The notes under the pieces: generated by a model | What the model was told of the DNA's origin: nothing | The model's input: only the letters and a program-made list of their open reading frames with translations | The model's database searches: none | Program-made: the position numbers and the translations under genes | Source: Bacteriovoracaceae bacterium | GTDB taxonomy: Bacteria > Bdellovibrionota > Bacteriovoracia > Bacteriovoracales > Bacteriovoracaceae | Assembly (NCBI GenBank): GCA_017858255.1 | Contig: JAFMBV010000011.1 | Span: 1-64,000, forward strand | Length of the DNA: 64,000 bases | Direction: 5' to 3' | Shown: positions 38,679-47,837 of the stretch, in pieces | Position numbering within the stretch: position 1 is the stretch's first letter | Layout of the letters: each line of letters opens with the position of its first letter

Positions 38679-39603
38679 TATGATCTGGACCTTTCGGGAT
38701 TATTCGATGAGGGTTTATTGATTCATGTGAATAATAGTAATGTCTCTTTATATGATCAAAGTTAGTTGTTTCTTGGATTGCAGGGATTTCGTACAAGTCC
38801 TTCGAGTAGCGCCTAAGGTTTTTATAATCACTTATCCTTCTGACATTACATTTGAAGTGAGTAAAGTAAACAATATCAAAACGAAGTAGAGTTGGAATTA
38901 GTCTTAGGTCCGCTTCTGTTAGATCCTCTCCGCAAAGAAATTTCTTCCCTTCTAAGCATTCTTCTAATCGATCAAGTGTTTGGAATAAACTGTTAACGGC
39001 TTCGTCGTATGCTTGTTGGGTTTTTGCAAAACCTGTGCGATACACACCATTATTTACACTTTCATAAATCATTTCATTGAGTTGGTCGATTTCCTCGCGA
39101 TGCTTTAGGGGATAGTAGTCGGCTTCATTACCTGTTAGTTGATTGAAACTTGTATTAAAAATTCGGATAATTTCAGAGGACTCATTATTTACAATCGTTT
39201 CATTCTGCTTGTCCCAAAGGATGGGAACCGTAACACTTGTGTTTATCTGTGGATCTGCTTTTTGATAAATCTTATACAGTTTATCGTAATCATAGAATGG
39301 TTCCTTTGTTGCTCCTGGATAAGTAGGGTCAAAAATCCAGCCCTGATCAAGCATATCTGGGGAAACAACACTGACACTTATATGGTCCTCTAGACTTTTC
39401 AGTTGGCGATAGATTAAAGTTCGATGCGCCCAGGGGCAGGCATAGCTTACATAGAGATGGTAGCGTCCACTTTCAGGTTTAAATTTCTCATGATCTGGCG
39501 CCACCGTATCTAGAAAAGAGCGTGGTATGCGTGCATAGGCGCCTTTATCATCACTTGTGATGACATCTGCTACATGCCATTTTCCATCTACTAATCTGCC
39601 CAT
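38671..39603 (-). CDS. yqjG: Glutathionyl-hydroquinone reductase (YqjG/Xi-class GST)
   Basis: 310 residues, the family's usual length. The thioredoxin-fold N-domain has the signature YACPWAHRT with its catalytic Cys, followed by VTVPILWDK and NNESSEIIR (glutathione-binding SNAIL-like segment). The C-domain shows GEDLTEADLRLIPTLLRFD and YKNLRRYSKDLYEIPAI. It reduces glutathionyl-hydroquinones to hydroquinones. Good GGAGC site before the start. Cytoplasmic. Confidence 0.92.
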   Translation of the reverse strand: MGRLVDGKWHVADVITSDDKGAYARIPRSFLDTVAPDHEKFKPESGRYHLYVSYACPWAHRTLIYRQLKSLEDHISVSVVSPDMLDQGWIFDPTYPGATKEPFYDYDKLYKIYQKADPQINTSVTVPILWDKQNETIVNNESSEIIRIFNTSFNQLTGNEADYYPLKHREEIDQLNEMIYESVNNGVYRTGFAKTQQAYDEAVNSLFQTLDRLEECLEGKKFLCGEDLTEADLRLIPTLLRFDIVYFTHFKCNVRRISDYKNLRRYSKDLYEIPAIQETTNFDHIKRHYYYSHESINPHRIIPKGPDHII

Positions 39604-39663
39604 TGTTCGCTCCTTATCTTTCGCTTTTTCTATTTTCTTTTGAATTTAAATTACCGAGGTTTC

Positions 39664-40632
39664 TTAAAGGTAGCCCATCTTCCCGGATTGGTAATCCTCT
39701 ACAGCTTGCATAAGCTCTTCGCGAGTATTCATGACAAAAGGACCATAGGTTGCAATTGGCTCATCAATTGGATCGCCGTTCAAAACCAAAAGTTTAGTAT
39801 TTTCTTCAAGGTCCAGTTTTATAGATTCACCTTCTCTCTCATAGATGAGAAGGCTTTTTTCTGTGAGGGGCTTTTGTTCATTGAAAACCTTTCCTCTTAA
39901 AACCAATACCAAAGAATTTGTGCCTTCTTTGAAGTTTAGGACGATGCTGTCCTTTAACTTATTGTCCACAAGAAACACATTAATATCTGTATAGGTATTG
40001 CATGGGCCGACTTTTTCAAGGCATTTACCTGCAACAACTTGAACTGTCGTTTGTTCCCCTAGTTGGACTCTCGGAAACTGCTCGTTCTTAACGCCTTGAT
40101 AACGTGGTGGGGTCATTTTTTTATTAGCAGGGAGATTAACCCACAGCTGAACCATTTCAAAAGTTCCACCCGTTTTAGCGAATTCTTTGGAATGAAATTC
40201 CTCATGGACAAGACCACTGGCCGCCGTCATCCACTGAACATCGCCGGTACCGATAATACCGCCGCCACCTGCAGAGTCTCTGTGTTCAACTTCACCATTA
40301 ATGGCAAAAGTAACGGTTTCAAAACCTCGGTGTGGGTGTTCGCCTACGCCTAGTTTTTTTGATGTAGGCTTGAACTCGCTTGGTGGGGCATAGTCCATTA
40401 AAAGAAATGGGGTGATCGAGGGGTAGAGCTCTGGCGAAGGGCTTACTAGGGTATGAACATGAAAACCATCGCCAACCCAATGTTGTTCTTTGGGACCCAG
40501 GACCATCTTTAGTTTTTTTTCGTTAGTCATGCTTGCCTCTCCCTTTGGCGTTCCAATTTTTAAGCAGGAAGTCATTAAACCTATTAAAAAGGTCCCACAA
40601 ACTCTTAAAAAATTACGCCTTTGATCGTCCAT
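39664..40632 (-). CDS. Pirin-family protein with a Tat-like lipoprotein leader
   Basis: 322 residues in the longest form. The pirin core is clear: VGDGFHVHTL, HPHRGFETV, GEVEHRDSAGGGG, QWMTAASGLVHEE (metal-binding His and Glu). Upstream of the usual pirin start the frame encodes DDQRRNFLRV, a twin-arginine motif, then a hydrophobic stretch ending LMTSC. A second start, ATG 40530, has an excellent GGGAGAGG site 5 bases upstream and would give an ordinary cytoplasmic pirin. The gene may thus give two forms, exported and cytoplasmic. Pirins are cupins, some with quercetinase activity; substrate here unknown. Confidence 0.82.
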   Translation of the reverse strand: MDDQRRNFLRVCGTFLIGLMTSCLKIGTPKGEASMTNEKKLKMVLGPKEQHWVGDGFHVHTLVSPSPELYPSITPFLLMDYAPPSEFKPTSKKLGVGEHPHRGFETVTFAINGEVEHRDSAGGGGIIGTGDVQWMTAASGLVHEEFHSKEFAKTGGTFEMVQLWVNLPANKKMTPPRYQGVKNEQFPRVQLGEQTTVQVVAGKCLEKVGPCNTYTDINVFLVDNKLKDSIVLNFKEGTNSLVLVLRGKVFNEQKPLTEKSLLIYEREGESIKLDLEENTKLLVLNGDPIDEPIATYGPFVMNTREELMQAVEDYQSGKMGYL

Positions 40633-40861
40633 GGGCTTAATATACGGGAATATTGAAACTCTATCATCAATAATAAGTATTTTATTGGAACTCGATAAGC
40701 TAGGCCTATAGTGTTGGCCAGAGCCGCCTTCTGTTAGGGTTTAATTGGCCAATGATGGGAAAGCTGTTAAACAGAGTAATTAAACGTAAAATCTCTAGCT
40801 GTGCTCGCTCACGATTGTTACAATTTCCATCTGAATTATAAAGGACCAAAGAGAGGACTTC

Positions 40862-42538
40862 ATGGAAGTTTTTAAAATTATCTATACCGTTCTTGGTGGT
40901 CTAGGCGTGTTTTTCTACGGCATGAAATCTATGTCTGAGGCCCTTCAGTCTGTGGCCGGTGACATGATTAAAACGATCATCAGCACCCTGACAAAAAACC
41001 GTATATCAGCATTAGTTGTCGGTATCGTTGTTACCATGTTGGTTCAAAGTTCTTCTGTGACCACAGTTATGGTGGTCGGGTTTGTGAATGCTGGACTGAT
41101 GCAGCTTCATCAAGCGATCGGCATTATCTTTGGCGCCAATATCGGTACGACTATCACAGGCTGGATTATTTCAATAAAAGTTGGGAAATATGGTCTGCTC
41201 TTTATAGGCATTGGCATCTTTCCTCTTCTCTTTGGGAAAACAAATAACCTGCGCCAACTTGGTAGGATTATATTTGGTATAGGTATGATTTTCTTTGGCC
41301 TAGACCTTATGAGTGGTGCCTTTAAGCCTCTGAGAAATATGCCAGAGTTTCTCAATGCGATTGCTTATTTTTCCGACCAAAATTATGGGGCTTACCTCGC
41401 TTCTATTGCGGTTGGTTGTCTTCTAACTGTTATCGTCCAATCAAGTTCAGCAATGCTCGGGATTACCATGGCCTTGGCCATGAGTGGTGTCATCCAATTT
41501 CATACGGCGGCGGCCTTAGTTCTTGGAGAAAATATTGGTACGACAATTACGGCATTGTTGGCCTCTGTCGGTGGCAATATTGAAGCAAAGAGAACCGCTC
41601 GCGCTCATGCCATTTTTAACCTTCTAGGTGTATTTGTTATTTTTTGTATATTCCCCTATTACGTCGAATTTATTGATTGGCTTATTCCTGGAGATCCGAA
41701 TTTTGTAAATGATAAAGGCGAGTATTCTAAGATTGCGGTACACATTGCCTCTGGTCACACGGTTTTTAATGTTTCGGCCGCTCTTATCTTTCTTCCCTTT
41801 TTGAGAACACTTGCTGCTCTTGTTACTAAAATTACTCCGGATAAAGGGCCAAAGGAACAGCATCATCTTGTGATGCTTGGTGATCCTTCTAATATTGTTC
41901 CTGCTACTGCACTATCTCAAGCACGAGTTGAGGCCAATAAGATGAAAGATATTGTTGACCGTACCTTTATGCTTACAGAAAAACTGTTAAGAGGTGAAGT
42001 TGATAAAACTAAAGTTAATGAAACGATTTCAAAAATTCATTCATATGAGCAGGCCTGCGATAATATTCAAAAAGAAATAACTCTATTTGTTTTGAAGTTA
42101 CTTGAAAGACCATTAAGTGCCAAAGAAACCGAAGATGCTCTTAGCTTAACGAAAGTGGCAGACGAGTTTGAATCGATTAGTGATTATTTAGCAAATGTGG
42201 CCAATTACTCAAAAAGAATGCCGATTGAAGTCCTCCTTGATGAAGAAGCAGGAGCGGACTTCTTTAACTTATTTGAGGATATTCGCGATTATTATTATGG
42301 GATAGGTCATGCTTTCCTAGAATACGAATCTATTGATATGGATCAGATGTATCGACGCTCAGAAGAGCTTCGAAAAGAAGCCAATGTTATTCGTGGTCGT
42401 CACCTCGAGAGAGTTGGAGAGGGCCGCTATGAACCAATGACTGCCCTTACTTATTCTGACCTTATTGTGAGTTTGAGAAAGATTCGTAGTCATTCACAAA
42501 ACCTAGCGGAAGGTCATCAACGAGTTATTGAAGCTTAA
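40862..42538 (+). CDS. Na/Pi cotransporter family protein with C-terminal PhoU domain
   Basis: 558 residues. Two inverted repeats each carry the family signature: VQSSSVTTVMVVGFVNAG and VQSSSAMLGITMALAMSG; each is followed by IGANIGTT / LGENIGTT. Residues from about 355 onward form a PhoU-like helical bundle (helices around EQACDNIQKEITLFVLKLLE). This is the YjbB/NptA-like architecture; such proteins move phosphate coupled to Na+. The PhoU part may regulate transport. Start has GAGAGGA upstream. Confidence 0.9.
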   Translation: MEVFKIIYTVLGGLGVFFYGMKSMSEALQSVAGDMIKTIISTLTKNRISALVVGIVVTMLVQSSSVTTVMVVGFVNAGLMQLHQAIGIIFGANIGTTITGWIISIKVGKYGLLFIGIGIFPLLFGKTNNLRQLGRIIFGIGMIFFGLDLMSGAFKPLRNMPEFLNAIAYFSDQNYGAYLASIAVGCLLTVIVQSSSAMLGITMALAMSGVIQFHTAAALVLGENIGTTITALLASVGGNIEAKRTARAHAIFNLLGVFVIFCIFPYYVEFIDWLIPGDPNFVNDKGEYSKIAVHIASGHTVFNVSAALIFLPFLRTLAALVTKITPDKGPKEQHHLVMLGDPSNIVPATALSQARVEANKMKDIVDRTFMLTEKLLRGEVDKTKVNETISKIHSYEQACDNIQKEITLFVLKLLERPLSAKETEDALSLTKVADEFESISDYLANVANYSKRMPIEVLLDEEAGADFFNLFEDIRDYYYGIGHAFLEYESIDMDQMYRRSEELRKEANVIRGRHLERVGEGRYEPMTALTYSDLIVSLRKIRSHSQNLAEGHQRVIEA

Positions 42539-42556
42539 TGTGATATCAATTCTCTC

Positions 42557-42598
42557 GTGTCAGATAACCTCAGCGTTTACTGACACCACCGGACGGTG
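42557..42598. terminator. Two adjacent inverted repeats between convergent genes
   Basis: GTGTCAG (42557-42563) with CTGACAC (42580-42586), followed at once by CACCG-GA-CGGTG (42587-42598). They lie in the 65-base gap between two convergent stops, the usual place for a bidirectional terminator, though neither has a long T-tract. Confidence 0.45.
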
Positions 42599-42603
42599 AT
42601 TCT

Positions 42604-43794
42604 TTAGAAGACAAGTCTAGCGCCATTTATCACAAAGAAAATAAGGGTAATAGCGAGAAGTAGATTTGTTGCCCAGTTATTTTTAAATTCTAAAGGGATA
42701 TTCTGACCATTATTTAAGATGATTAAACTTAAGGCGCATAGAGGTATAAAGAAAGCACCAATGACAGCATAGAGAAGTTGTATGGCCTGAAACTTTATAA
42801 GCAAACTAGTCATAGGTAAGATTGCGATAAAAAGTAAATATCCTCTATAAGCAGTCGTTTTCTTGATATCCTTAACTTCCAATTTATAATGAAGATGAAA
42901 TAAGTCGCTAAAGAGGTAAGGCACGGATTGCCACACACCTAACAGAGAAGAAAAGACACCGCAAAAGAAGCCTATCTTGAAAAGTAGGGCCCCCCATGGA
43001 CCTATTTTAAGAGTAAATAATTGGGCAACTTGGTTGATAAAGATAGAACCAGTTTTGCTAACCTCCGGAAGTTGGTGACCAAGGATCATCATAGAAACAC
43101 AAAAAAGTGCGGTAAGACTATAGCTCATGGCCAAATCAATTTTAGATTCTCTTAACCCTTGAATTCCTTTACGACCATTCTCTTGAAGCCAGTAGCCATA
43201 ACCTAGGATGGTTAGAGTTCCGCCAACGCCACCAAGAACGGCCAAAAACCACGGATCAATAAGAGATAGATTTTTGACGGATAGGAAGCCAAGAAAAAGC
43301 TCGCCTGGTTTATCAATAAATAGGAATGATGTGGAAATGACTGTAAAAAACATGACTCCAACTAATAAGGTCATGATTTTTTCAAAGAAAGCGAAATTTC
43401 CTGGGAGAACAATGGCGATGGCCAAGAGAGAGAGACAAATTCCATAAATATACTTTCCATGGGTAATCGGAAAAAGAGTATTGAGAGAACTACCTGAGGC
43501 ATTTATAAGAGCACCGCCCACCATATAAGACCAAAGTAGAAGGTAGACAAGAAAAGGAACTTTAACCCAATTACCAAGGTCTTCTATCCAACCATGAACG
43601 AGTGGCCTACCTGTTGCAAATTGATAGCGCGCAATACCTTCTGTGAGTATATATTTTAAAAGTGCGCCAATTATAGGAATCCATAATAGAAGTCCGAGGT
43701 AGTGACCAGCAAGGGCACCACTGATGAGATCGCCTGCGCCCACGCCGGTGGCCGCGACTAAAAGTCCTGGTAGAAATAATTTCAATTTTTTCAT
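42604..43794 (-). CDS. Nramp-family-like transporter lacking the canonical metal motifs
   Basis: 396 residues, about eleven transmembrane helices in the LeuT-like Nramp arrangement. TM1 begins FLPGLLVAATGVGAGDL, aligned with the classic GPG-DPGN region; the metal-binding Asp and Asn of DPGN are replaced (VGAGD). TM6 reads FCGVFSSLLGV instead of the MPH motif. The frame is intact and the protein full length, so it is likely a divergent Nramp clade with another substrate or mechanism. Substrate not predicted. Confidence 0.72.
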   Translation of the reverse strand: MKKLKLFLPGLLVAATGVGAGDLISGALAGHYLGLLLWIPIIGALLKYILTEGIARYQFATGRPLVHGWIEDLGNWVKVPFLVYLLLWSYMVGGALINASGSSLNTLFPITHGKYIYGICLSLLAIAIVLPGNFAFFEKIMTLLVGVMFFTVISTSFLFIDKPGELFLGFLSVKNLSLIDPWFLAVLGGVGGTLTILGYGYWLQENGRKGIQGLRESKIDLAMSYSLTALFCVSMMILGHQLPEVSKTGSIFINQVAQLFTLKIGPWGALLFKIGFFCGVFSSLLGVWQSVPYLFSDLFHLHYKLEVKDIKKTTAYRGYLLFIAILPMTSLLIKFQAIQLLYAVIGAFFIPLCALSLIILNNGQNIPLEFKNNWATNLLLAITLIFFVINGARLVF

Positions 43795-43944
43795 GGTGGA
43801 AGATTATCATATTTTATAAAAACATTAATAGGCATAAACTTTATGAATATTCGGCAAGTTAGCAGTAGATTATGATGGTTTTTTACAAGGTATTCTCTTC
43901 TCGCTGCCCTAGAGTGAAATACGACTTTGTGATAGTGTGCGTGA

Positions 43945-44943
43945 ATGATTAAAAAAGATATTCAAATTTTAAATCCAGATATTAAGAACGACCCGACTCA
44001 TGAGATGGCACTTTCTGTGCTAGAGGGACTTTCTAGCCGACCAAAGTCTTTACCTTCTCTTCTCTTTTACGACGATAAGGGGAGTGAACTCTTTAAGAAA
44101 ATTATGCAGCTTGATGAGTATTACCCCACGAGATGTGAAGCGGAAATCCTCCAAAAGTACTCTCAGGATATAACGAGCTTCGTTAGTGGAGAAAAGTTTA
44201 ACCTTGTAGAGCTTGGCTGTGGAGATGGAGCAAAGACAATTCTATTATTAAACACCCTCTTGAAAGAAAAAAGAGAATTTAACTATGTTCCTTTGGATAT
44301 ATCAAAGGCCGCAGTAGAGTTTCTCTTAGGGAATCTCGAGAAGGAGTATGGGCCAATACCATTTGATGTATTAGGTCTAGTTGCCGAATACTTCCAGGGT
44401 CTAGGTTGGCTAACTGAAAATGCTTCTGAGAGAAATATGGTGCTATTTCTTGGTTCTAATATAGGTAACTTTAATAGACCTACTGCTCTACGTTTTCTGC
44501 GTCACTTGTGGCATTCCCTCAATGATGGTGACTTGGTTCTTATTGGTTTTGACCTTAAAAAAGATCTCGATGTTCTCTATGACGCCTATAATGACAAAGA
44601 AGGGATCACAAAAGAATTTAACTTTAACGTTTTAGATAGAATTAATGACCTCCTAAAAGGGAACTTTAAAAGAGAGAACTTTCAGCATCAGGGATTATAC
44701 AATATTCAAACGGGAGCAATGGAATCTTATCTGATTAGCCAGTGCCAACATACAGTAACGATTGATGAAGTTGGTAAAAGCTTTAAGTTTGAGGCCTGGG
44801 AGGCCATTCATATGGAGTACTCCTATAAGTACCTTCAATCTGATATAGATAGTTTGGCGTCGAGTACTGGTTTTAAGATATTAAAGAATTATACGGATTC
44901 AAATGGTTACTTTATTGATTCTCTTTGGACCGTTTGTAAGTGA
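43945..44943 (+). CDS. EgtD-like SAM-dependent methyltransferase (histidine Nalpha-methyltransferase family)
   Basis: 332 residues with the EgtD/TIGR03438 layout: SLLFYDDKGSELF and DEYYPTRCE at the N-terminus (both family hallmarks), SAM motif I LVELGCGDGAKT, YVPLDIS (motif II), and FLGSNIGNF. EgtD trimethylates histidine in ergothioneine synthesis. The partner sulfoxide synthase EgtB, usually adjacent, is absent here, so the substrate could differ or egtB lies elsewhere. Cytoplasmic. Confidence 0.82.
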   Translation: MIKKDIQILNPDIKNDPTHEMALSVLEGLSSRPKSLPSLLFYDDKGSELFKKIMQLDEYYPTRCEAEILQKYSQDITSFVSGEKFNLVELGCGDGAKTILLLNTLLKEKREFNYVPLDISKAAVEFLLGNLEKEYGPIPFDVLGLVAEYFQGLGWLTENASERNMVLFLGSNIGNFNRPTALRFLRHLWHSLNDGDLVLIGFDLKKDLDVLYDAYNDKEGITKEFNFNVLDRINDLLKGNFKRENFQHQGLYNIQTGAMESYLISQCQHTVTIDEVGKSFKFEAWEAIHMEYSYKYLQSDIDSLASSTGFKILKNYTDSNGYFIDSLWTVCK

Positions 44944-44968
44944 TAACTCTTAAAGCCGCTAACGATAA

Positions 44969-45334
44969 TTAATTAGATATTATTGTAGATTGGCATTCTA
45001 GGAGTTTGAACTCTTTTCCTTCTAGGCCATCAAGAGGCAAGAATATTGTTCCAGAGTTCGTTGTCAGATCGACTTTTAGGTATTCACCATTTTCTTTATT
45101 TTGAAAGATAAAGCGTTCATTATTTTCTTCTTCTATCAGATCATTGCTTAGGTGAAGATAACTTTTTAAATCATCAATAGTAAAAAGAAGTGCATAGACT
45201 CTCGATGTATCTGGGCTTCGCTTAATTACCATGTCAAAACTTAATCCTTCCATTTTGCATTGAATTTCAAGTTCCCCTTGAGAAAGAGTTGCAAATGAAA
45301 ATAGGAAGGTGAGGATAAGGGTGATTTTCTTCAT
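44969..45334 (-). CDS. Small secreted hypothetical protein (121 aa)
   Basis: Signal peptide MKKITLILTFLFSFATLSQG. The mature 100 residues are strand-rich and contain two cysteines, one near each end (EIQCKMEG and KLLECQST), likely one disulfide closing a small barrel. Convergent with the EgtD-like gene. No family recognised. Confidence 0.65.
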   Translation of the reverse strand: MKKITLILTFLFSFATLSQGELEIQCKMEGLSFDMVIKRSPDTSRVYALLFTIDDLKSYLHLSNDLIEEENNERFIFQNKENGEYLKVDLTTNSGTIFLPLDGLEGKEFKLLECQSTIISN

Positions 45335-45427
45335 AAAAATTCATACCATGAGAGCTTGGTTTTCATAGAATTTGAGTAAACTTTTCAAATATTCTCACTA
45401 AAACTTTTGCCAAGGTATGATAAGCAA

Positions 45428-46354
45428 ATGATAAGACCTATCTTTAACTTGTTGATATTGCTTGTTTTTCTATTCGGTTCTGCTCAACTCGCGGCAACGC
45501 CGTTGGCGTCCGATCACTTCCTTTATCCAAGGGACAAAGAAGTAACCTGGATGACAGGGATTGAGACTGGTCTTAGTTTTTCGGGTAATAAAAGACTTTA
45601 TAAGAGCTGTCTTTCGGGTTCTTCATTTAATAATGGCACTTATAAAGAGTTTGTTTGTGAGTTGTATAAAAGTTCAAAAATAGTAGAGACAAGTCTAGCT
45701 GATGCTTTAAAAGAATTTGATTCCATGCAAGTTGTAATGGTGGGAGAGCGCCATACCTTTCATAAAAATCAATTTGAATTGGCCAAGGCAATAGAGGCGA
45801 CGAGTAGTTTTGATGTACTAGCTTTAGAGATGTTTAACTATCAAAGTCAAAGTGCAGTTAATGATTATTTGAATGAAATCATAGACCTTAACGAATTAAA
45901 GGTCGTTTTAGCTGGTGAATGGAAATATCAACTTGATGGTTATTTAGAATTGATTAAAGCGGCTAAAGAATCAGGTCTTAAAATTTTGGCCCTAGATGAT
46001 AGACAACGTTTTATTAGAGCAAACTTTTCAGATGGTCTAATCTTTAGGGATCAGGTGATGGCCGATATTCTCTCTGAACACTTGGTCGACCATCCTCATG
46101 AAAGGATTCTTGTATACTCTGGAAAACTTCATGCGTTTAAAGATCTAGGTGAGGGCATAGCGAGCATCGCGGAAATTATAAAGCAAGGTAATCTCACTCT
46201 AGAAGTTGGTCATATTCAATTATTCGATAAAAACCGAAAAAATTTATATTTTCCTCTGTTGTCTGCATTGCCTTTAACCTTATCTAAAGAAGCAACTTTT
46301 TCTTTAAAATCTTCGGTGTTAAATAACTATACTGACATGATTCTTTTTCACTAA
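45428..46354 (+). CDS. ChaN/TIKI-superfamily exported protein
   Basis: Start placed at ATG 45428; a TTG at 45407 opens the same frame but would put seven polar residues before the signal peptide (cleavage near QLAATP). 308 residues. The ChaN-like domain is marked by VVMVGERHTFHKNQ, with the Glu-x-His pair of the EreA/ChaN/TIKI fold. LALEMFNYQSQ, LAGEWKY, LALDDRQR and VYSGKLHAF follow in order. ChaN is a haem-binding lipoprotein and relatives are metalloproteases; which applies is unclear. No lipobox. Located in the periplasm or envelope. Confidence 0.75.
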   Translation: MIRPIFNLLILLVFLFGSAQLAATPLASDHFLYPRDKEVTWMTGIETGLSFSGNKRLYKSCLSGSSFNNGTYKEFVCELYKSSKIVETSLADALKEFDSMQVVMVGERHTFHKNQFELAKAIEATSSFDVLALEMFNYQSQSAVNDYLNEIIDLNELKVVLAGEWKYQLDGYLELIKAAKESGLKILALDDRQRFIRANFSDGLIFRDQVMADILSEHLVDHPHERILVYSGKLHAFKDLGEGIASIAEIIKQGNLTLEVGHIQLFDKNRKNLYFPLLSALPLTLSKEATFSLKSSVLNNYTDMILFH

Positions 46355-46397
46355 TAGTCATTCAAGGGTTAAAATATCCTTTATAAAAGAGGTGTTT

Positions 46398-47837
46398 ATG
46401 CTTGATTGGCTAGTGATTGGTCTTTATTTAATACTTATATTTGTTGTGGCCTACTTCTCTAAGCGAGAGAACTTGGCCCATGAGGCCACAGATGCTGATA
46501 TTGTGAATGATCAGTATTTGGCCGGGCGAAGTCTGAGCATGATAGAGAGCATGGGCTCAATTATTGCGACTGAAGTATCCGCCCTGACATTTATTGGGAT
46601 TCCCGCCTTTGCTTTTTCGAAAGACTTTTCATTCATCCATCTTTACTTGGGCGCAATATTGGGACGCTTTCTCATTGCCCATTATATCGTTCCCCTTATT
46701 TACAATAAAGGCCTTACTCTTTATGCGATAATGGGAAAAGAGGATGCCACAGAGCTAGGGGCCAGGTTTACTGCTATTATTTATTCTGTGACCAAGCTTC
46801 TCGCCGTCGGTGTAAGACTTTATGCCGGTTCTATCCTGGTAGCAGAGTTCTTTGAGCTTTCTATATATTGGGCCTTACTTATAATTACGACCTTGACCTT
46901 CTTCTATACTCTAATAGGAGGATTAAAGGCCGTTGTTAGAACCGATTTATTACAAACGATTCTCTTTATAGGCGGAGGTTTTGCTGCTCATTATATTATT
47001 CCAGAGGTTGCAGATAAAAGCTGGTGGGAACTCTACAGTACGGCCCAGTATTCTGGTCACACATGGATTTTCTCTGGTGAAAAATGGCTTACATTCTTTG
47101 TCGGTGTTAGTGGTGGTATTTTATTTGATATGTGTACTCATGGAGTTGACCAGGACTTTGCCCAAAGATTAATGGCCGCAAAAGATGAAAAAACAGCAAA
47201 GCTCTCCATTTTCTTTAGTACGTTCTTTTCCATTTTTGTAGGACTACTTTTTCTTAGTATTGGGGCCCTACTATTTGGTTTCTATCAGTTTGTACCTTTT
47301 CCAGTGGGTGTAAAAGAGGATGAGATTTTTGCTCACTTCATCACACAGTACTTTCCTTCACCCTTAAAAGGTTTAATGCTTGCTGGAGTTCTTGCGGCAA
47401 CGATGAGTACCCTTGATTCGACTATAAATGCCCTTTCAAGTGTCATGTGGAGTGAAATTTGGCCTCATCGTAATATTCATAAGATTAAAAAATATCTTAA
47501 AATAGATACTCTTATAATATCGACACTTCTCTTTTTCGTAGCTGTGCTAGCAAGTCACTCATCAGGAATTCTAGTCTTAGGACTAAAAATTGCCTCATGG
47601 TCTGGTGGCGCACTGGCCGCACTCTTCTTTAGCCAACTCGTATGGCATCGTTTTACTCGGTCACAATTGAATGGGCCGACAGTTTTCTTTGCCTACTTAT
47701 TTAATTTCGCTGGGGTTAGCTTTAACTCTTTTATTGTCGAGGGACCTTGGCAGTGGAATGTGTACTATGGCATGTCATGGGCCACAATATTTCTCTTTGT
47801 TCATGGTCATCTTAGAAAGTTAAAGACTAAAAACTAA
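46398..47837 (+). CDS. Sodium:solute symporter family transporter
   Basis: Start at ATG 46398 with AAAGAGG upstream. 479 residues, about thirteen transmembrane helices. Family blocks are YLAGRSLSMIESMGSIIATEVSALTFIG at the N-terminus (split: YLAGRSLS, then SIIATEVSALTFIG), the DLLQT and GLKAVVRTD helix 5 region, and LAATMSTLDSTINALSSV, the SSS signature with Na+-site Ser/Thr. Substrate cannot be predicted. The 3' end overlaps the convergent methyltransferase gene by 18 bases. Confidence 0.88.
   Translation: MLDWLVIGLYLILIFVVAYFSKRENLAHEATDADIVNDQYLAGRSLSMIESMGSIIATEVSALTFIGIPAFAFSKDFSFIHLYLGAILGRFLIAHYIVPLIYNKGLTLYAIMGKEDATELGARFTAIIYSVTKLLAVGVRLYAGSILVAEFFELSIYWALLIITTLTFFYTLIGGLKAVVRTDLLQTILFIGGGFAAHYIIPEVADKSWWELYSTAQYSGHTWIFSGEKWLTFFVGVSGGILFDMCTHGVDQDFAQRLMAAKDEKTAKLSIFFSTFFSIFVGLLFLSIGALLFGFYQFVPFPVGVKEDEIFAHFITQYFPSPLKGLMLAGVLAATMSTLDSTINALSSVMWSEIWPHRNIHKIKKYLKIDTLIISTLLFFVAVLASHSSGILVLGLKIASWSGGALAALFFSQLVWHRFTRSQLNGPTVFFAYLFNFAGVSFNSFIVEGPWQWNVYYGMSWATIFLFVHGHLRKLKTKN

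Noticed and set aside
40633-40861. 229-base gap between the pirin and Na/Pi genes checked for RNA genes
   Set aside because: Only a loose TTGGCCA repeat; no tRNA-like fold or strong terminator seen.
42557-42598. Paired inverted repeats considered as an integron attC-like site
   Set aside because: They lack the conserved RYYYAAC/GTTRRRY cores and there is no integrase or cassette; a terminator between convergent genes is simpler.
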